A DNA stretch of 64,000 bases from Siphonodentalium dalli (GCA_032622095.1 CP136063.1:84425980-84489979), one strand, 5' to 3'; shown: positions 11,004 to 22,384, counted from the stretch's first letter. Made by a program: numbers and translations. The notes: generated from the sequence alone by a model not told the origin.

Positions 11004-11885
11004 TTAACACGTTCACTGCCGAAAACCAATGGGTAATTCCATCCCATATGCCGACATGGGATTTGATGTTTTGCCAATAGTAGATGATATTTTACGTATG
11101 TATGAGTAATGGTTCGACCAATATCGGGTCATATGATGCTGAAACATGTTATAAGACTACTACGAGATAACTCGTAGTCGGCACCTGTGATGGAATTTAT
11201 TAACGTTTCATCCCTGGTGTCAGCTACATGTACGAGTTATCTCATAGGTAACTACAATTACTTTGGCAGTGTCTTAGATGACGAAGAGTGCTATACATGT
11301 ACACATATCATATGTAAGACATGGTAAATCAATTTATATATGATAATTGGTACAGACTACGTCGAATAAGACGTCAACAACATAATATGTATTTACATGT
11401 ACCTACGAGATAACTCGTAGCTGCATAGCACCAGCGATGACCACTGGTGAGTTTCATCCCAGGTGCCGACTACGAGTTATCTCGTAGGAGCTTTATAACA
11501 CGTTTTATCTTTCATTTGATCCGGATTTGATCGACAATTCCTTTATATACACACAATGTGTCCGGGAATGGTCTAGTTGCACATGTGTCTCATGGTTCAG
11601 GGACGTCCAGAAGAGGTCCTGGTAAATTGGAGTATCCTACCAAGATTGCTATCTGGACCCCACCCCGTTCACGCTGTGGGATTCGTTGTATCTCAAGCCA
11701 TCGTAATTATACATATAAAATCGATCAATGGGATCATTGGGCATGTATTGGCACATACACCAACATTGCTTGCGGATTGTGTTATTATTTATGTGGTATG
11801 AACATTACTACGAGTTAACTCGTAGTAGCAGTCCCCATGGAACCGTTTACTACGAGTTAACTCGTAGTGGCAGTGAACGTGTTAA
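11004..11885. mobile_element. TTAA-flanked element nested in the hAT-like element
   Basis: Perfect TIRs TTAACACGTTCACTGCC (11004-11020) and its inverse (11869-11885), with TTAA on both sides, point to a piggyBac-type element. It is 882 bp and non-coding, and holds six copies of a dyad (next entry). Smaller relatives are at 6213-6292 and an end fragment at 14977-14992. Confidence 0.75.
11160..11867. repeat. Six dyads of the CTACGAGTTAACTCGTAG type
   Basis: Copies at 11160-11177, 11231-11246 (one mismatch in the arm), 11403-11420, 11470-11487, 11808-11825 and 11850-11867. Two are perfect palindromes centred on TTAA. The others have ATAA or TTAT in the centre. Such repeated dyads could be binding sites for the element's own transposase. 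Confidence 0.8.
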
Positions 11886-12912
11886 ATTTAATTTCTATGA
11901 CATGATATGAACAATATTTAATCAGGGTTTAAACAGTTTAATATATGAGAATGGCACGCCATCATTTCATATTTTTGACACTGCCACTATGCGTGAAGTT
12001 CGTGAAAGTAAGCAGTTTGGAAATTTGGAGTCAAAGGATTCTGATTCGAGTCATTGCAAACGGAAACTCTTCTGCGCATGTATGCTTCACCCTGTCGCGC
12101 ACAGCAGGCACGCGCGATATCAGAATTGCGCATCGTGACTTGGCAAACAGGATTACAGGAACTATGTAATGTATAGTATCCCAACTTGGGCCTGTCCATC
12201 GGATCAATTGAGTTGTCATGAAAGCTAAATGGTCATCCATATTCCATTTCCCGGATAACATATTCTGTATAAAGATGTTGATCGAATTTAGACACGACAT
12301 GTTGGAGCCCAGAATGTTTATTTAATATATTTATATCGTGTTAAATTTAAAAATTAAAAAAATAATATATATTATTTTATTGAGCTGAGTAACACAATAT
12401 AGGTTTTTCTGGTATAAGAATATCAAATACCGATATACAAATATGTCTCACAAGAAATTCACTCGCTTCTGCAGCTGTGGCCGGGCAAAATCGCCACATT
12501 GCTGGTTTTATGGAGGAAACCCGTGTGCGCTGCGATTATGGTACAACCGTGATGAACACGCGAACCACCACAGACATACCAGCAGGTCGCACGAGAGACC
12601 CACCGACCTGCCACGAGTAACCCTCTCTGGGACTGGGAGGCCAATATATATATGAGCAGTGGGCTATTGGACAACTTACCCTGTACACATTGGACCACGA
12701 AGTTCCCAGTTGGTCGCGGAAGGAGCCTCAATTTAAGTATTGGGGATATGATTAATGTTTTGTGAATATAATGCAGTCTATTCCCGGCGATAAAGGACTT
12801 GTGTACAACGATTCGAAATATCCCGAATCACACGACCGCTTTCGAATCGAATCGGAACGTAAGATTCGAAATCGAATCGAATCTCGAAGCTTCGTCGGTC
12901 CCTAGTTATAAA

Positions 12913-14976
12913 CCATAAACATTCTGTTTCCACTTTCATCCATGGAGTCACAGTGAGTCAGACTAAGAATGTACACAAATTATTGAACTGTGTGCATCAA
13001 AGCCTGTGTCACCATCATTGATGTTGTCTGTATCACTTTCTGACATTTTAATAAATGTTTTTATTCTCGCTAATTTTACGCATTCAACAATCAGTGTGTA
13101 AGCCTGTACACGAGGATTTCCTTTTGCTTTGACTTTCTTACGATTTTCCAATATTTTCGGCTATTCAGACTGCAGTGCATTTACACAAACGACATTTTTA
13201 CACACTAAATGCTTCTTTTTCCAATATCCTGGTTGATGGCTAAAGGTTTTTGTCCAATAAAAGTGAGCATTTTAAATAATTTTGCAATGATATTCCTCAT
13301 TTAGTTGGCAATTAAACTGATTTCAACGGAGGATAAAATTGGATCTTGGGAAGCCCCTTTAAATTCATGCTGCAAAATGGGAACATTAGTTTAGATTAGA
13401 TAAGTCTTTTGGAACACATGATAGAAATGAACTGTGGTTCAGATAATCGATGTTTTTCGATGCACTTGACTGTACCACATTTGTCGATCACATATAAAAA
13501 TCTGTAACCTTTGCATCGATTAACTGTACATAATTGGTCATTGACATCAAAAATTGTTTGATATCAATGTTATGTTTCAAATCTGTCAGATAAGACTATA
13601 TAAGGTCAACATTTTTGGAGATCCTGCATGTGTACCCAAATCAGCGGAATAATACGCTTAAGTTAACCTAACCATGTTAGGACTATGGTGATGCTAACCC
13701 AAAATAGCACCATTGGTGTCGTTGACTCGCGGGTCCTAGTCATGCATAAACAATTGCATTAAGTTTAATAAGTACATCAAGATGCATGCCAATCTGCAAA
13801 AGCAATACAATGTTTTGGCGACCTATATGACAATCAATCTCGAAGTTCCATCCACACACATCATATTAGGGAATGATACTTCTAACCAAATTAGCACCCG
13901 TTGAAAGAGAGAGGCTGAGAGAGTGAAAGCGACAAAATGCCAGGGGGTACAACGTCCGGATGGGTGGGTCGCTGCACGCCAGAATCATGAGTTAATTAGG
14001 CAATTACAAAACATAAGTCAAGTGGATGATTGAGGCTCGATATTTAAAATGTTTCTCGATATTTGACTATGTGTGACCTAACAGCATGGATGGGTCTGGT
14101 TTCGGATGAAGGAACTAAATGCACTGAAAAATGTTGCCAGTTCTAAAAGGTTTTCATGGCTGTTAACCTCAAATAAAATATGTGATGCCAAATTCAGCTG
14201 ATTTAATTCTTCTAATGCTTCAAAATGTATGAATATTGAAAGTTGGACAGATTTCCAGATTTTCCATTAATGTAAGGTGTTATACTATACTGCATGGGAA
14301 AGGAATTTGTAGCTCCTAATGCCAGAATAAAAGCTTATAAATGCTTATAATCTGAATATTCATATTTGTGAGGATAATTGTGGTGGTACTGATAACAACA
14401 GCAATTTACAGCATATTAGGAGTGCATCACTACATGAGGCCTACCTGGTAAAGTTAGAAGAACCTTAGTTGGGGCATCAGTTTGTTTCAAAATTCTGCCT
14501 AAACTTACCCAAATCTTAAATTAATTTTAGTTTGGGGTTATATATTGTCATCTCAACCCCTATCCTATATGCCATTATACAACATCATCAGTTTTAATGG
14601 TGGAGGAAAGACTACACAATAGGTTTATTTCAATATGAAATCTTGACACTACTACATCCAGACACCAATGACACCCGGAAAGACAACTCACAAACTTGCC
14701 CAGATACACAAATCAGGCTATTCTCCTTTTTCTTAGATCACAAATCCAAGGGTATCGGGGTTTGAACCAGCTTGGCTAACGCTGGTCAGCCTATGATGGT
14801 GCTATGTACTGTTACATTGCTGTTGATTTGTCCACTTGACTTCGGGACCCTAGCCTTTATAGCCAAATTATATATGTAGTATACTACTAGTAGTAGTACT
14901 AGTAGCTCCCATACAATGTGGAGAAAATTTGCAAGGTGCATTCCATGGTATTTGTTGATATATAAATAAAATAATT
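12913..14976. other. 2 kb with no gene recognised
   Basis: AT-rich sequence. A minus-strand frame of 62 codons at 12963-13151 has no recognisable domain. A short (TAG/CTA) palindromic microsatellite lies near 14880-14907. Confidence 0.45.
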
Positions 14977-14992
14977 GCAGTCAACGTGTTAA
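14977..14992. repeat. Orphan TTAA-element end
   Basis: GCAGTCAACGTGTTAA matches the TIR of the element at 11004-11885. The other end was not found. Its TTAA is shared with the next element. Confidence 0.5.
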
Positions 14993-15315
14993 AGGGGTAC
15001 TGTACACTAAATCCGGACATTTAAGGGACCATCTCCTTTTAAGTTTTAATTTCAACAAAATAGTCTAGATCTATAAGTCTATATGCAACAAATGAATGAA
15101 TTTGAGCTATGGATTACTACAAAATACACTCATGACATGTGCTCTATGAATGCAAACACCATGGTAATTGTATTATAATAAAATGAATTTATTATAATTT
15201 CATCGATCATACTCATAGAGCACATGACTCATGAGTGTATTTTGCACTAATCCTTGGCTCAAATTCATTCATTTGTTGCTAATGCAATCGCCGGATTTAG
15301 GGTCAGCCTTTTTAA
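14989..15315. mobile_element. TTAA-flanked palindromic MITE (family G copy 1)
   Basis: Ends TTAAAGGGGTACTGTACACT and the inverse of GGATTTAGGGTCAGCC with TTAA on both sides. Long arms pair through AAATGAATGAATTTGAGC and ACACTCATGACATGTGCTC. Confidence 0.8.
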
Positions 15316-15467
15316 TTCAGATTGTTTGGCTTCGGCAATCTGCTACGGCAACCCTTTATCGTGGCCCAGCTTGCTTCAGCAAATGGCTTCGGCATTGCCG
15401 ATTGCCGTAGCCAATTATGAGGGCTGTAGGGTACATAATTAAAATTAATTATACATATACTACATGA

Positions 15468-15538
15468 CTCAAACTCAAACTCAAACTCAAGTGATTTTAT
15501 TTGATGCTCAGTATACATAAATTACAATATGGTAATGG
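15468..15538 (-). mobile_element. LINE-1, severed 3' terminus
   Basis: Read on the minus strand this piece carries CAAATAAAATCACTTGAG and ends in a (TTTGAG)4 microsatellite (15468-15491). A polyadenylation-like ATAAAA followed by a short terminal microsatellite is the usual 3' end of CR1/L2-type LINEs. It is placed exactly across the 4-kb TIR element from the rest of the LINE-1 3' UTR. Confidence 0.6.
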
Positions 15539-15790
15539 CCCTTACCGAAAGAAATCACTAAATAAGTGATTCCTTAGTGCTTGCTTAGTGCTCGAGCACT
15601 AACAATCATTAATTTCCACATTTCCTTAATGTTTGTGGGGTGTAAGCACTAAGAATATCACTAATGCTAGTGCTTGAGCACTAAGGGATTTTCTCCTTAG
15701 TGATTCTTAGTGATTCTTAGTGATTCTTAGTGATTCTTAGTGCTTCTTAGTACTCCAACCATCTGATTGTTAATGCTGCATGATGTTTTA

Positions 15791-16830
15791 AACCATGAGA
15801 CTGGAGTAATATGAAGCACTAAGCATTTATCTTCCAAATATCTGCAGTCAGTTAATGTTTGTGAGATTTTCTCAATCACTAGTAAGGAACTCTTAGTGCT
15901 TACAGAGAACTTAGTTTAATTTCAAGAGAATCTCTGCTTGAAATAAACAAAGTCAGGTTCATGGAATTCACGGAAAAAGTGAGAAAAAATCCATTGCTGT
16001 AACAAGTATTGACTAGTATGTGCTTTATACATATCAAAAGAAGCAGTTTGATGAACTCTTCATGCTGAGACCAATTATTTTTTTTATATTAAAAAATAAT
16101 TTTTGAGTGAAACAGACCAGTTAGGGTGAGTTTGTCACATACATGCACTCACATGAACATATTTTCTCCACTTATTTTATCTGAACAAGGATGGAAAATG
16201 TGGCTGATTAAGATACATTTAAAAACTTTACTTTTTTATTGGAAATCTATCTTTTAAGTGAAATATTTGCAACAAAAGATATCTATTCAATACACAATGT
16301 CAAAACCATGAGATTGGAGTAATAGGAAGCACTAAGAATTTAGCTTCTAAATAACAGCAGTCATTTAATGTTTCTGGGATTTTCTCAATCACTAGTAAGG
16401 CACTCTTAGTGCTTACAGCTGAGAACTTTGTTTATTTCAAGCAGAGAATCTCTTGCAATTAAACTAACTCAGGTTCAACAGATATTTCATGGAAAAAGTG
16501 AGAACAAATCCATTGCTGCATCAAAAATTGGTTGATCTGTGCATTATATATATCAAAATAAGTGGTTTGATCAACACTTCAAGGTGAGACCAATATAAAG
16601 TATATTGTCAGATTGTCAACCCCTTCATATCCTATATAAATAAATTATTATTATTATTTATTAATATTGTTTTTTTTTTTTTATATAAAATATAATGTTT
16701 TCAGTCAGGCAGACCAGTCAACATGAGTTTGTGTTATTCAAATGTATTTTTCTCCAATTATTTGTTCTGAAAAGGGACAAAAATTATTGCTTTTTTTTAG
16801 ATACATTTAAAAATATAATTTTTCATTGGA
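15791..16830. repeat. Tandem duplication, period about 513 bp
   Basis: Unit 1 starts AACCATGAGACTGGAG (15791) and unit 2 AACCATGAGATTGGAG (16304). Similarity continues through TTTTCTCAATCACTAGTAAGG to a shared AAGATACATTTAAAA region. The units are clearly diverged, so the duplication is old. Confidence 0.8.
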
Positions 16831-17438
16831 AATACATGTAATACCATTTTGGATCTATAAGTACTAGTAGTTGATAATTAATATGAATTGAAACTACCCC
16901 AATTCTGAATCAAAGTAGTTATAAAAGAGACAATTTGCTTAACTACTTCAAGTAATGATCGAATTGTTCTCACTACATGTACTAGCTACTAGCTGGCTCT
17001 TAATTGGAGCTATTAAACTGCAATAAAACCAACTGTATCATATGCATGCTCTAAAAATATTCCTGGGACAAGACAGTGCCTATATATATAAAAATTAATC
17101 ATCTAATCTGACCACCCCCTGGAGCCTATATAGGATTATTTGAACTTGTTCTAAATTTAGTTACATCACAAAGGAATCCAGCCACATCTTGTAATTTGAC
17201 ACTTCTTTAATATCAGCAACAGATGTTTGTCATAGTGTATGTGCTCTCTTGTTTTGACTACCCATAGTTTGTCTCTCAGTCATATATTATACACATGGAG
17301 CTAGCTGTTATTCTCATATTTTTTCTAAAGAATCAGTGAGTTTAATCGGAATATGGAAGAAGTATGTTTTCAATATATATACCTAACACATTTATGTATG
17401 TGAAAAGAGATAATTTCTCAGTTTTTTCTGTGTTTTTG

Positions 17439-19027
17439 ATGGAGAAACAACAGCACCAGGATGGGGAACAATGTAAGTATATACTCTCATAAATCTTTTT
17501 AATTTATATGTTGCCTCATGAAAATCCAAACTATGATATTGTTAACAGTACTAATAATATTCACAGGATTACTTCACCAACTCAAGTACACACAGTGCAA
17601 TATTAAACAAATATAAATAGCTACAGCGATCATTACAAGGCCCAGCTGCCACAATTCACCAAACTCTCCACCAGATTCTCAGGTTCCCTTTAAAAATACA
17701 CAAACATGTATAAATGGGATTTAATATATCAATTCTCATAGGAAATTTAACCCTTTTGAAAATAAAAAAATGACTCACACCTCCAAGGTGTAAATCTATA
17801 TATACATATTTGAATGATATATTGCAATTTTTTATATTTAAAAGAAACTTACACTGGGTGTATTAATTAACTATAATGTGCTAATTGTCTTCCCCAATAA
17901 ACAATTTTATAAGGCCAATATATTTTCTTTAATGGTACCCCCCAAGATCAAAATGAGAGAAAAATATGACTTTAATATCTTTATAGCTAAGACAAATTAA
18001 TTATTCTATTTTAATTTCAGATTTCACAATTTCTCTTTCAAAGAAGCATGCATTCATGCAAGATTTGGGAAGAAACTGCATCATGACTATACAGCAGGAA
18101 ATCAGCTTGAATTGCAGGGAGTTGAATCAATCTCTCAGTAGCAGTACTGGTAGCTCAACTTATGGCAAAAAAGAAGGAGATTATAGAGTGAGTTATACAA
18201 ATGTGTGAAATGCCTAATTATTAAAACATGGATTGCAAAAATGATGTTTATACAGGATTTTTTTTAATTATTTCCTTTAACATTGAAAGTTTTCACAGTT
18301 AAATTGCAAAAGTTTGAGGCAGCTAGGACAGTATCATCAGTATATATGTGCATGCAGTAAATTAGGAGTCTGAATGCATATGACTGATTGCATGGTCTTT
18401 ATTAATTTGTAAAACTTTAATCTTAAAGACCCAACATGATGCCATTACTTTTTAATTTATATGAATGCATATAAACAATTTAAGAGCTCATCTGGGCCAA
18501 TTTGAAAGTTATATTGGATCAATTCTTAACAAATTAATTAAGTTACACAATTTCTGCTGGGCCATCACCCCAGGATTTCTGAATAAAAGGGTCAACTGGG
18601 CCGGATTTTCAGGAAGGTGGGTGGGGATCATGATCGATTATATGTGCGTACTAGTATAGCGACAGCTTGTACCACTTCTAAGTGCTCTAATTATATGATA
18701 TTTTTGTTAAAACTGCAGAATTTCTTCCATATGCCATTTGCCCCCAAGATTTCTGAAGTGGTCAATGGGGATCAACTGGGTCTTATTTTATGGAAAACAG
18801 GTAGGAATAATGATAATATTGGCATATAGTTCTGTTATTTCAAAAATAATTTTTTTTAAATTTAAGCTAGCATCGGATTGCAAATAACGCATATTGGCAG
18901 AATTGCTATTTGCATCCATTGGAGATTAGACACTCATTCAGTAATAGTATGCCTAGATTCAACGTTATAATTCAAATTTTAAACATATTTTTTATTTCTC
19001 TTTGCAGGAATAAGTCAGTACAATTAA
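17439..19027 (+). CDS. Candidate four-exon gene inside the TIR element, 100 aa, function unknown
   Basis: Exons 17439-17472, 18021-18187, 18719-18800 and 19008-19027 give one continuous frame of 100 codons plus TAA. All three introns (548, 531 and 207 nt) are GT-AG with good signals: donors GTAAGT, GTGAGT and GTAGGA, and acceptors ending TTTAATTTCAG, AACTGCAG and TCTCTTTGCAG. Phases are 1, 0 and 1, and every junction matches. The start is ATGG. ATTAAA (19130) and AATAAA (19225) follow the stop. The product is hydrophilic, with a Gln-rich start, a Ser/Thr-rich middle (LSSSTGSSTYGKK) and a C-terminal ISEVVNGDQLGLILWK. I recognise no domain. It may be a captured host gene, a transposon accessory gene, or a remnant of a longer gene with upstream exons. 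The call rests on splice and frame consistency only. Confidence 0.42.
18556..18640 (+). pseudogene. Decayed duplicate of exon 3
   Basis: The segment CCCCAGGATTTCTGAATAA with GGTCAACTGGGCCGG and a following AGGTGGGTGGGGATCATGAT lines up with exon 3 and its donor at 18740-18815 (CCCCAAGATTTCTGAAGTGG, GATCAACTGGGTC, AGGTAGGAATAATGAT). It has lost a clean acceptor and frame. Confidence 0.45.
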
Positions 19028-19129
19028 ACCGAGGAAGACCAGAATAGAGAATCATGTACATATATTCGTGATTTAGATAAAGTAATCGATGAAATGTTAC
19101 AGATGTTTAGTATAAATGTTATTTTTCCA

Positions 19130-19230
19130 ATTAAAAGTTATCAATTTGAAAATTACTGTATTTCATTAAAAACTTGATGAAGGATTATATATACACCCGT
19201 GGTACACAAATATGGACCCTATAGAATAAA
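19130..19230 (+). promoter_or_regulatory. Possible polyadenylation signals
   Basis: ATTAAA at 19130-19135 and AATAAA at 19225-19230 lie about 100-200 nt beyond the stop codon of the candidate gene. Confidence 0.3.
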
Positions 19231-19729
19231 TTGTGAGTACATGTGCATGTTTATTTACTACTAGCCTATACTATATTAGACGGAATTTATTATTTCAACC
19301 TTAGTGCTCACAAATCATTAAAAATAAGTGCTTGAGCACTAAGGCAAGCACTAGTGATATGTAAATTAGATTAGTGCTCGAGCACTAAGCTTAGTGCTCG
19401 AGCACTAAGCTCATGAATATTTCACCCAAATAGAGGACTAAGGAAGCACTAAGGTAGTGCTTGAGCATTAAGAAGCACTAAGATTAGCATTCACTTTCCC
19501 TATTAGGCATTTCACCTAATGATTATTGTTAGTGATTTCTTAGTGATTTTCCTCCAGCATTCAATCACTAAGGAAGCACTAAGATATCACTAAGATTTCG
19601 GTAAGGGGGGGCTCTGTGGAAGCCATGGCTTTTGTGTCAGAGCCCTATAATAATACAATAATTATAATATAGACATAATGTGGGTGCAAGAGGAGAAGAA
19701 CAGTTGAGAGAGAGAAAGAGATGTAGGTT

Positions 19730-19748
19730 GGGGAGGGGGAGGGGTGGG
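19730..19748 (+). repeat. G-quadruplex motif in the LINE-1 3' UTR
   Basis: Four G runs (4, 5, 4 and 3) separated by single bases lie on the strand opposite to LINE-1 transcription. Confidence 0.8.
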
Positions 19749-19975
19749 TTGGTAAATGGTGTGCATAATGTGTTGAAGATACGCTCATAAGCAATAGAAC
19801 TATATGTTACTTGATTTCCTGAAACATTATTATTTCAATTTAATGAATGTGTAAGGATGTGACTGAGTTACCAGTGGATCTCAGTTGATTTGGGCTAAGA
19901 ATATGGTGCTTTGTTTGTTTTTTGTCCTTTGATGAATTTGAATAATATAGAAGGTGATTAACACATATGGGTCAT

Positions 19976-22000
19976 TTATGATACATTATAGCTATTGATA
20001 AAGTGATCTTTTAGATATTTGGGGTATTCAATACATGTTTCAATGCGTAATTTGCAATCTTCAGGGAGGCTATTCCATAATGCTCGGGCTTTGTTTGAGA
20101 TTGCATTTTTTGAGGGTTTGGTCCTTTTAAATTCATGATATAGATTACCTTTTGATTTTGAGCGAGTATTATGGCTATGTATATCTGCTAGGTTTGTGAA
20201 TAATTTTGATAAGGAATCGGGTAGTGCATGTGTATGGTAGTCATGCAGTATTCTAATTAGCTGCATGTTCCCAATGTCATCAAGCATTAGTAGTTTGGCT
20301 TGTCTGGAATATGTGGAAATATTATTAGTACCATTTGAGATAATTTTTAGGGCATTCTCCTGTAATTTTCTGATTTTAGTAAGATTTTTTTTGGTTGACG
20401 AGCTCCAGATTGCATTACAGTAGGTCAGGTAGGGTATAATTAACGATAAATACACGGTTTTCAATGTAGCAGTAGGAACAAAGTCACTGATTTTTCTCAG
20501 AATTCCAACATTACTGGAAAGTTTAGAGCATATTAAACTTATGTGTTTGTCCCAAGATAGATTGTCTTCAATAGTGACACCTAAAAATTTAGTATTCGTC
20601 ACTCTGTTGATGGTCTTGTCATTTATATTAAGTATTGGTAATACTTCAGGTAGTGAACAATTAGTGAAGAGCATATAATTTGTTTTATCAATGTTCAATG
20701 ACAATTTGTTAGCAGCAAACCACTGACTCATATAGTCCATTTCAATGTTAACTCTGTTAAATAGGTTGTGGATATCTTTATCAGAACAAAATGCATTTGT
20801 GTCATCAGCAAAAAGAATCAGTTTGACATCTTTACATACACTAGGAAGGTCATTCATGTAGATTAGAAATAGAAGAGGCCCTAAGATAGAACCTTGTGGA
20901 ACACCACATGTAATTTCATTGAGTTCTGATATGTGACCATCATATTGGACACATTGTTTTCTATGCGTAAGATAATCATGAAACCATTTCAGTGCAACCC
21001 CACGACATCCATAATTCTCTTGTTTTTTTAGCATTATACTGTGATTAATTGTATCAAATGCCTTAGACAAATCGAGGAACACCCCAATAGTGTGCTCACG
21101 ATTGTCTAGGGCACCAGTTATTTTTTCTATGAGGTCAGTCAGTGCTAGAATTGTGGAATGATTCTTCCTAAAACCATATTGACTACTATATAAAATCTTA
21201 TGTTTCTCCAAGTAATTAATTAGTCTGTTATACATAAGTTTTTCAAGTATTTTAGAAAAGATCGGTAGTACAGATACTGGTCTGTAGTTGCCAATTACAC
21301 TTGGGTCTTTTGCTTTAAAGATTGGTGATACTTTAGCAAATTTCATTTGTTCTGGGAATACACCCTGTGAGAGAGATAAGTTACAGATATATGTCAGAGG
21401 TTGAATAAAGAATTCTGCACACTGTTTTAAGTCACCACAATTAAATTCATCTAATCCAGCAGCTTTTTTTGAGTCTATGTTATTTAGTATATTCATTATC
21501 TCTAATTCTCCAGCAGGTTCAATATAAAATGAAGATAATTTGGGAACTGGGAGAAATTCATTAGGATCTTTAGTTGAGTTTATCTTTGCCGCAAGGTTAG
21601 GTCCAATATTAGTGAAGAATTCATTGAATTTATCTGCAATTTTTACTTTACCATTTATGTACTTGTTTTCATGTAGAAATTGTTTCACAGTAATATTGTT
21701 TTTGTTCTTATTGAGGATTTTTTTCAGTACTGCCCAGGTTGATTTCATGTTTCCTTGGAAACGCTCAAATTTGTTATGGTAATAGCTTCGTTTCGCCATT
21801 CTTATTATAGTGATTAATCTATTTTTATATGCTTTGTATCTTTCATTGTTATATTTAGATCTGTTTTGTAAGAAGTTTCTATACAATTTATTCTTTCTCT
21901 TGATTGAGTTAACTATTCCTGCTGTTATCCACGGATTGTTGTTATGAGTCCTAATTTTCTTTCTACGCTTTGGAAAGCTGTGATTGTATGCATCACTCAT
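19976..22000 (-). CDS. LINE-1 ORF2, reverse transcriptase part (674 codons)
   Basis: Reverse transcriptase for target-primed reverse transcription of the LINE RNA. The visible core is NYRPVSVLPIFSKILEK, then motif A FLDLSKAFDTINH near residue 308, motif B GVPQGSILGPLLFLIY near 365, and motif C LFADDT near 397 with its two catalytic Asp residues. A thumb and C-terminal region follow. VPQGSILGP with FADD is typical of the CR1/L2/jockey group. There is no RNase H and no C-terminal CCHC. The frame opens at the ATG at 22000 only because the upstream endonuclease half was separated by LINE-2 and lies in another frame. The original ORF2 was endonuclease plus RT. Translation as a working protein is unlikely. 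Confidence 0.9.
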   Translation of the reverse strand: MSDAYNHSFPKRRKKIRTHNNNPWITAGIVNSIKRKNKLYRNFLQNRSKYNNERYKAYKNRLITIIRMAKRSYYHNKFERFQGNMKSTWAVLKKILNKNKNNITVKQFLHENKYINGKVKIADKFNEFFTNIGPNLAAKINSTKDPNEFLPVPKLSSFYIEPAGELEIMNILNNIDSKKAAGLDEFNCGDLKQCAEFFIQPLTYICNLSLSQGVFPEQMKFAKVSPIFKAKDPSVIGNYRPVSVLPIFSKILEKLMYNRLINYLEKHKILYSSQYGFRKNHSTILALTDLIEKITGALDNREHTIGVFLDLSKAFDTINHSIMLKKQENYGCRGVALKWFHDYLTHRKQCVQYDGHISELNEITCGVPQGSILGPLLFLIYMNDLPSVCKDVKLILFADDTNAFCSDKDIHNLFNRVNIEMDYMSQWFAANKLSLNIDKTNYMLFTNCSLPEVLPILNINDKTINRVTNTKFLGVTIEDNLSWDKHISLICSKLSSNVGILRKISDFVPTATLKTVYLSLIIPYLTYCNAIWSSSTKKNLTKIRKLQENALKIISNGTNNISTYSRQAKLLMLDDIGNMQLIRILHDYHTHALPDSLSKLFTNLADIHSHNTRSKSKGNLYHEFKRTKPSKNAISNKARALWNSLPEDCKLRIETCIEYPKYLKDHFINSYNVS

Positions 22001-22069
22001 ATACGGTAATCAATGAAAGTTTCATAGGATGAATTGCAGTCGGTACTGTTGTAAATAGTGCCCCAGTCC

Positions 22070-22083
22070 ATAGAGGATATCTT
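22070..22083. repeat. LINE-2 target-site duplication, left copy
   Basis: ATAGAGGATATCTT, identical to 27379-27392. The neighbouring bases differ, so the duplication is exactly 14 bp, allowing for ambiguity in the T run. Confidence 0.9.
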
Positions 22084-22097
22084 TTTTTTTTTTTTTT
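22082..22097 (-). repeat. LINE-2 poly(A) tail
   Basis: A T run on plus directly next to the target duplication, which is the reverse-transcribed poly(A) of LINE-2. Confidence 0.85.
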
Positions 22098-22384
22098 AAT
22101 ATTTTTTATTCGGGTCTAAACAAATAAATACAGACAGACATGTGAGGAATCAAGGACACAATACATGCACTTGGTTAAAAAAAAAAGAAAAAAAAAAAAA
22201 AAAGAATTAAAATATTTTAAAGATATTGATATGAGTGGGATAAAATATAAAGTGTTTTGTCCTAGGCTGAAATAAACATGTTCAATTAATTTTATATGAT
22301 TGAGTATATATTAAATGGTATAAGATATTGATCAATTTAGACTCTGCACCGTTGATACTTTTGTGGGTTTTTCGTCTCTTATGT

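Larger units (their letters stand above)
10789..12904. mobile_element. 2.1-kb non-autonomous hAT-like transposon
   Basis: Ends TAGGGACCGACGAA and its inverse (12890-12904) are TIRs, flanked by a perfect 8-bp duplication GTTATAAA (10781-10788 and 12905-12912). TAGGG termini with 8-bp duplications are typical of hAT. Subterminal regions on both sides carry clustered ATTCGAATCGAATC motifs. No transposase frame survives. A TTAA-flanked element occupies 11004-11885. Confidence 0.85.
15539..19607. mobile_element. 4.07-kb TIR element carrying a candidate spliced gene
   Basis: Short TIRs CCCTTACCGAAA (15539-15550) and its inverse (19596-19607). Both terminal regions are packed with TTAGTGCTCGAGCACTAA-type dyads and TTAGTGATT repeats (15555-15735 and 19300-19592), as in DNA transposons with subterminal transposase sites. 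A target duplication could not be settled. There is no transposase. The interior holds a 513-bp tandem duplication and a four-exon candidate gene. The element appears to be inserted into the 3' UTR of LINE-1. Confidence 0.7.
19608..22083 (-). mobile_element. LINE-1, RT part and 3' UTR
   Basis: Minus-strand CR1/L2-like LINE. From right to left: the target site of LINE-2 (22070-22083), a short leader, the RT frame and a 3' UTR. Near the left end (19609-19645) lies a hairpin GGGCTCTG...CAGAGCCC around AAGCCATGGCTT, a structure often seen at 3' ends of this group. The element resumes at 15538 beyond the TIR insertion and at 27379 beyond LINE-2. Confidence 0.75.
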
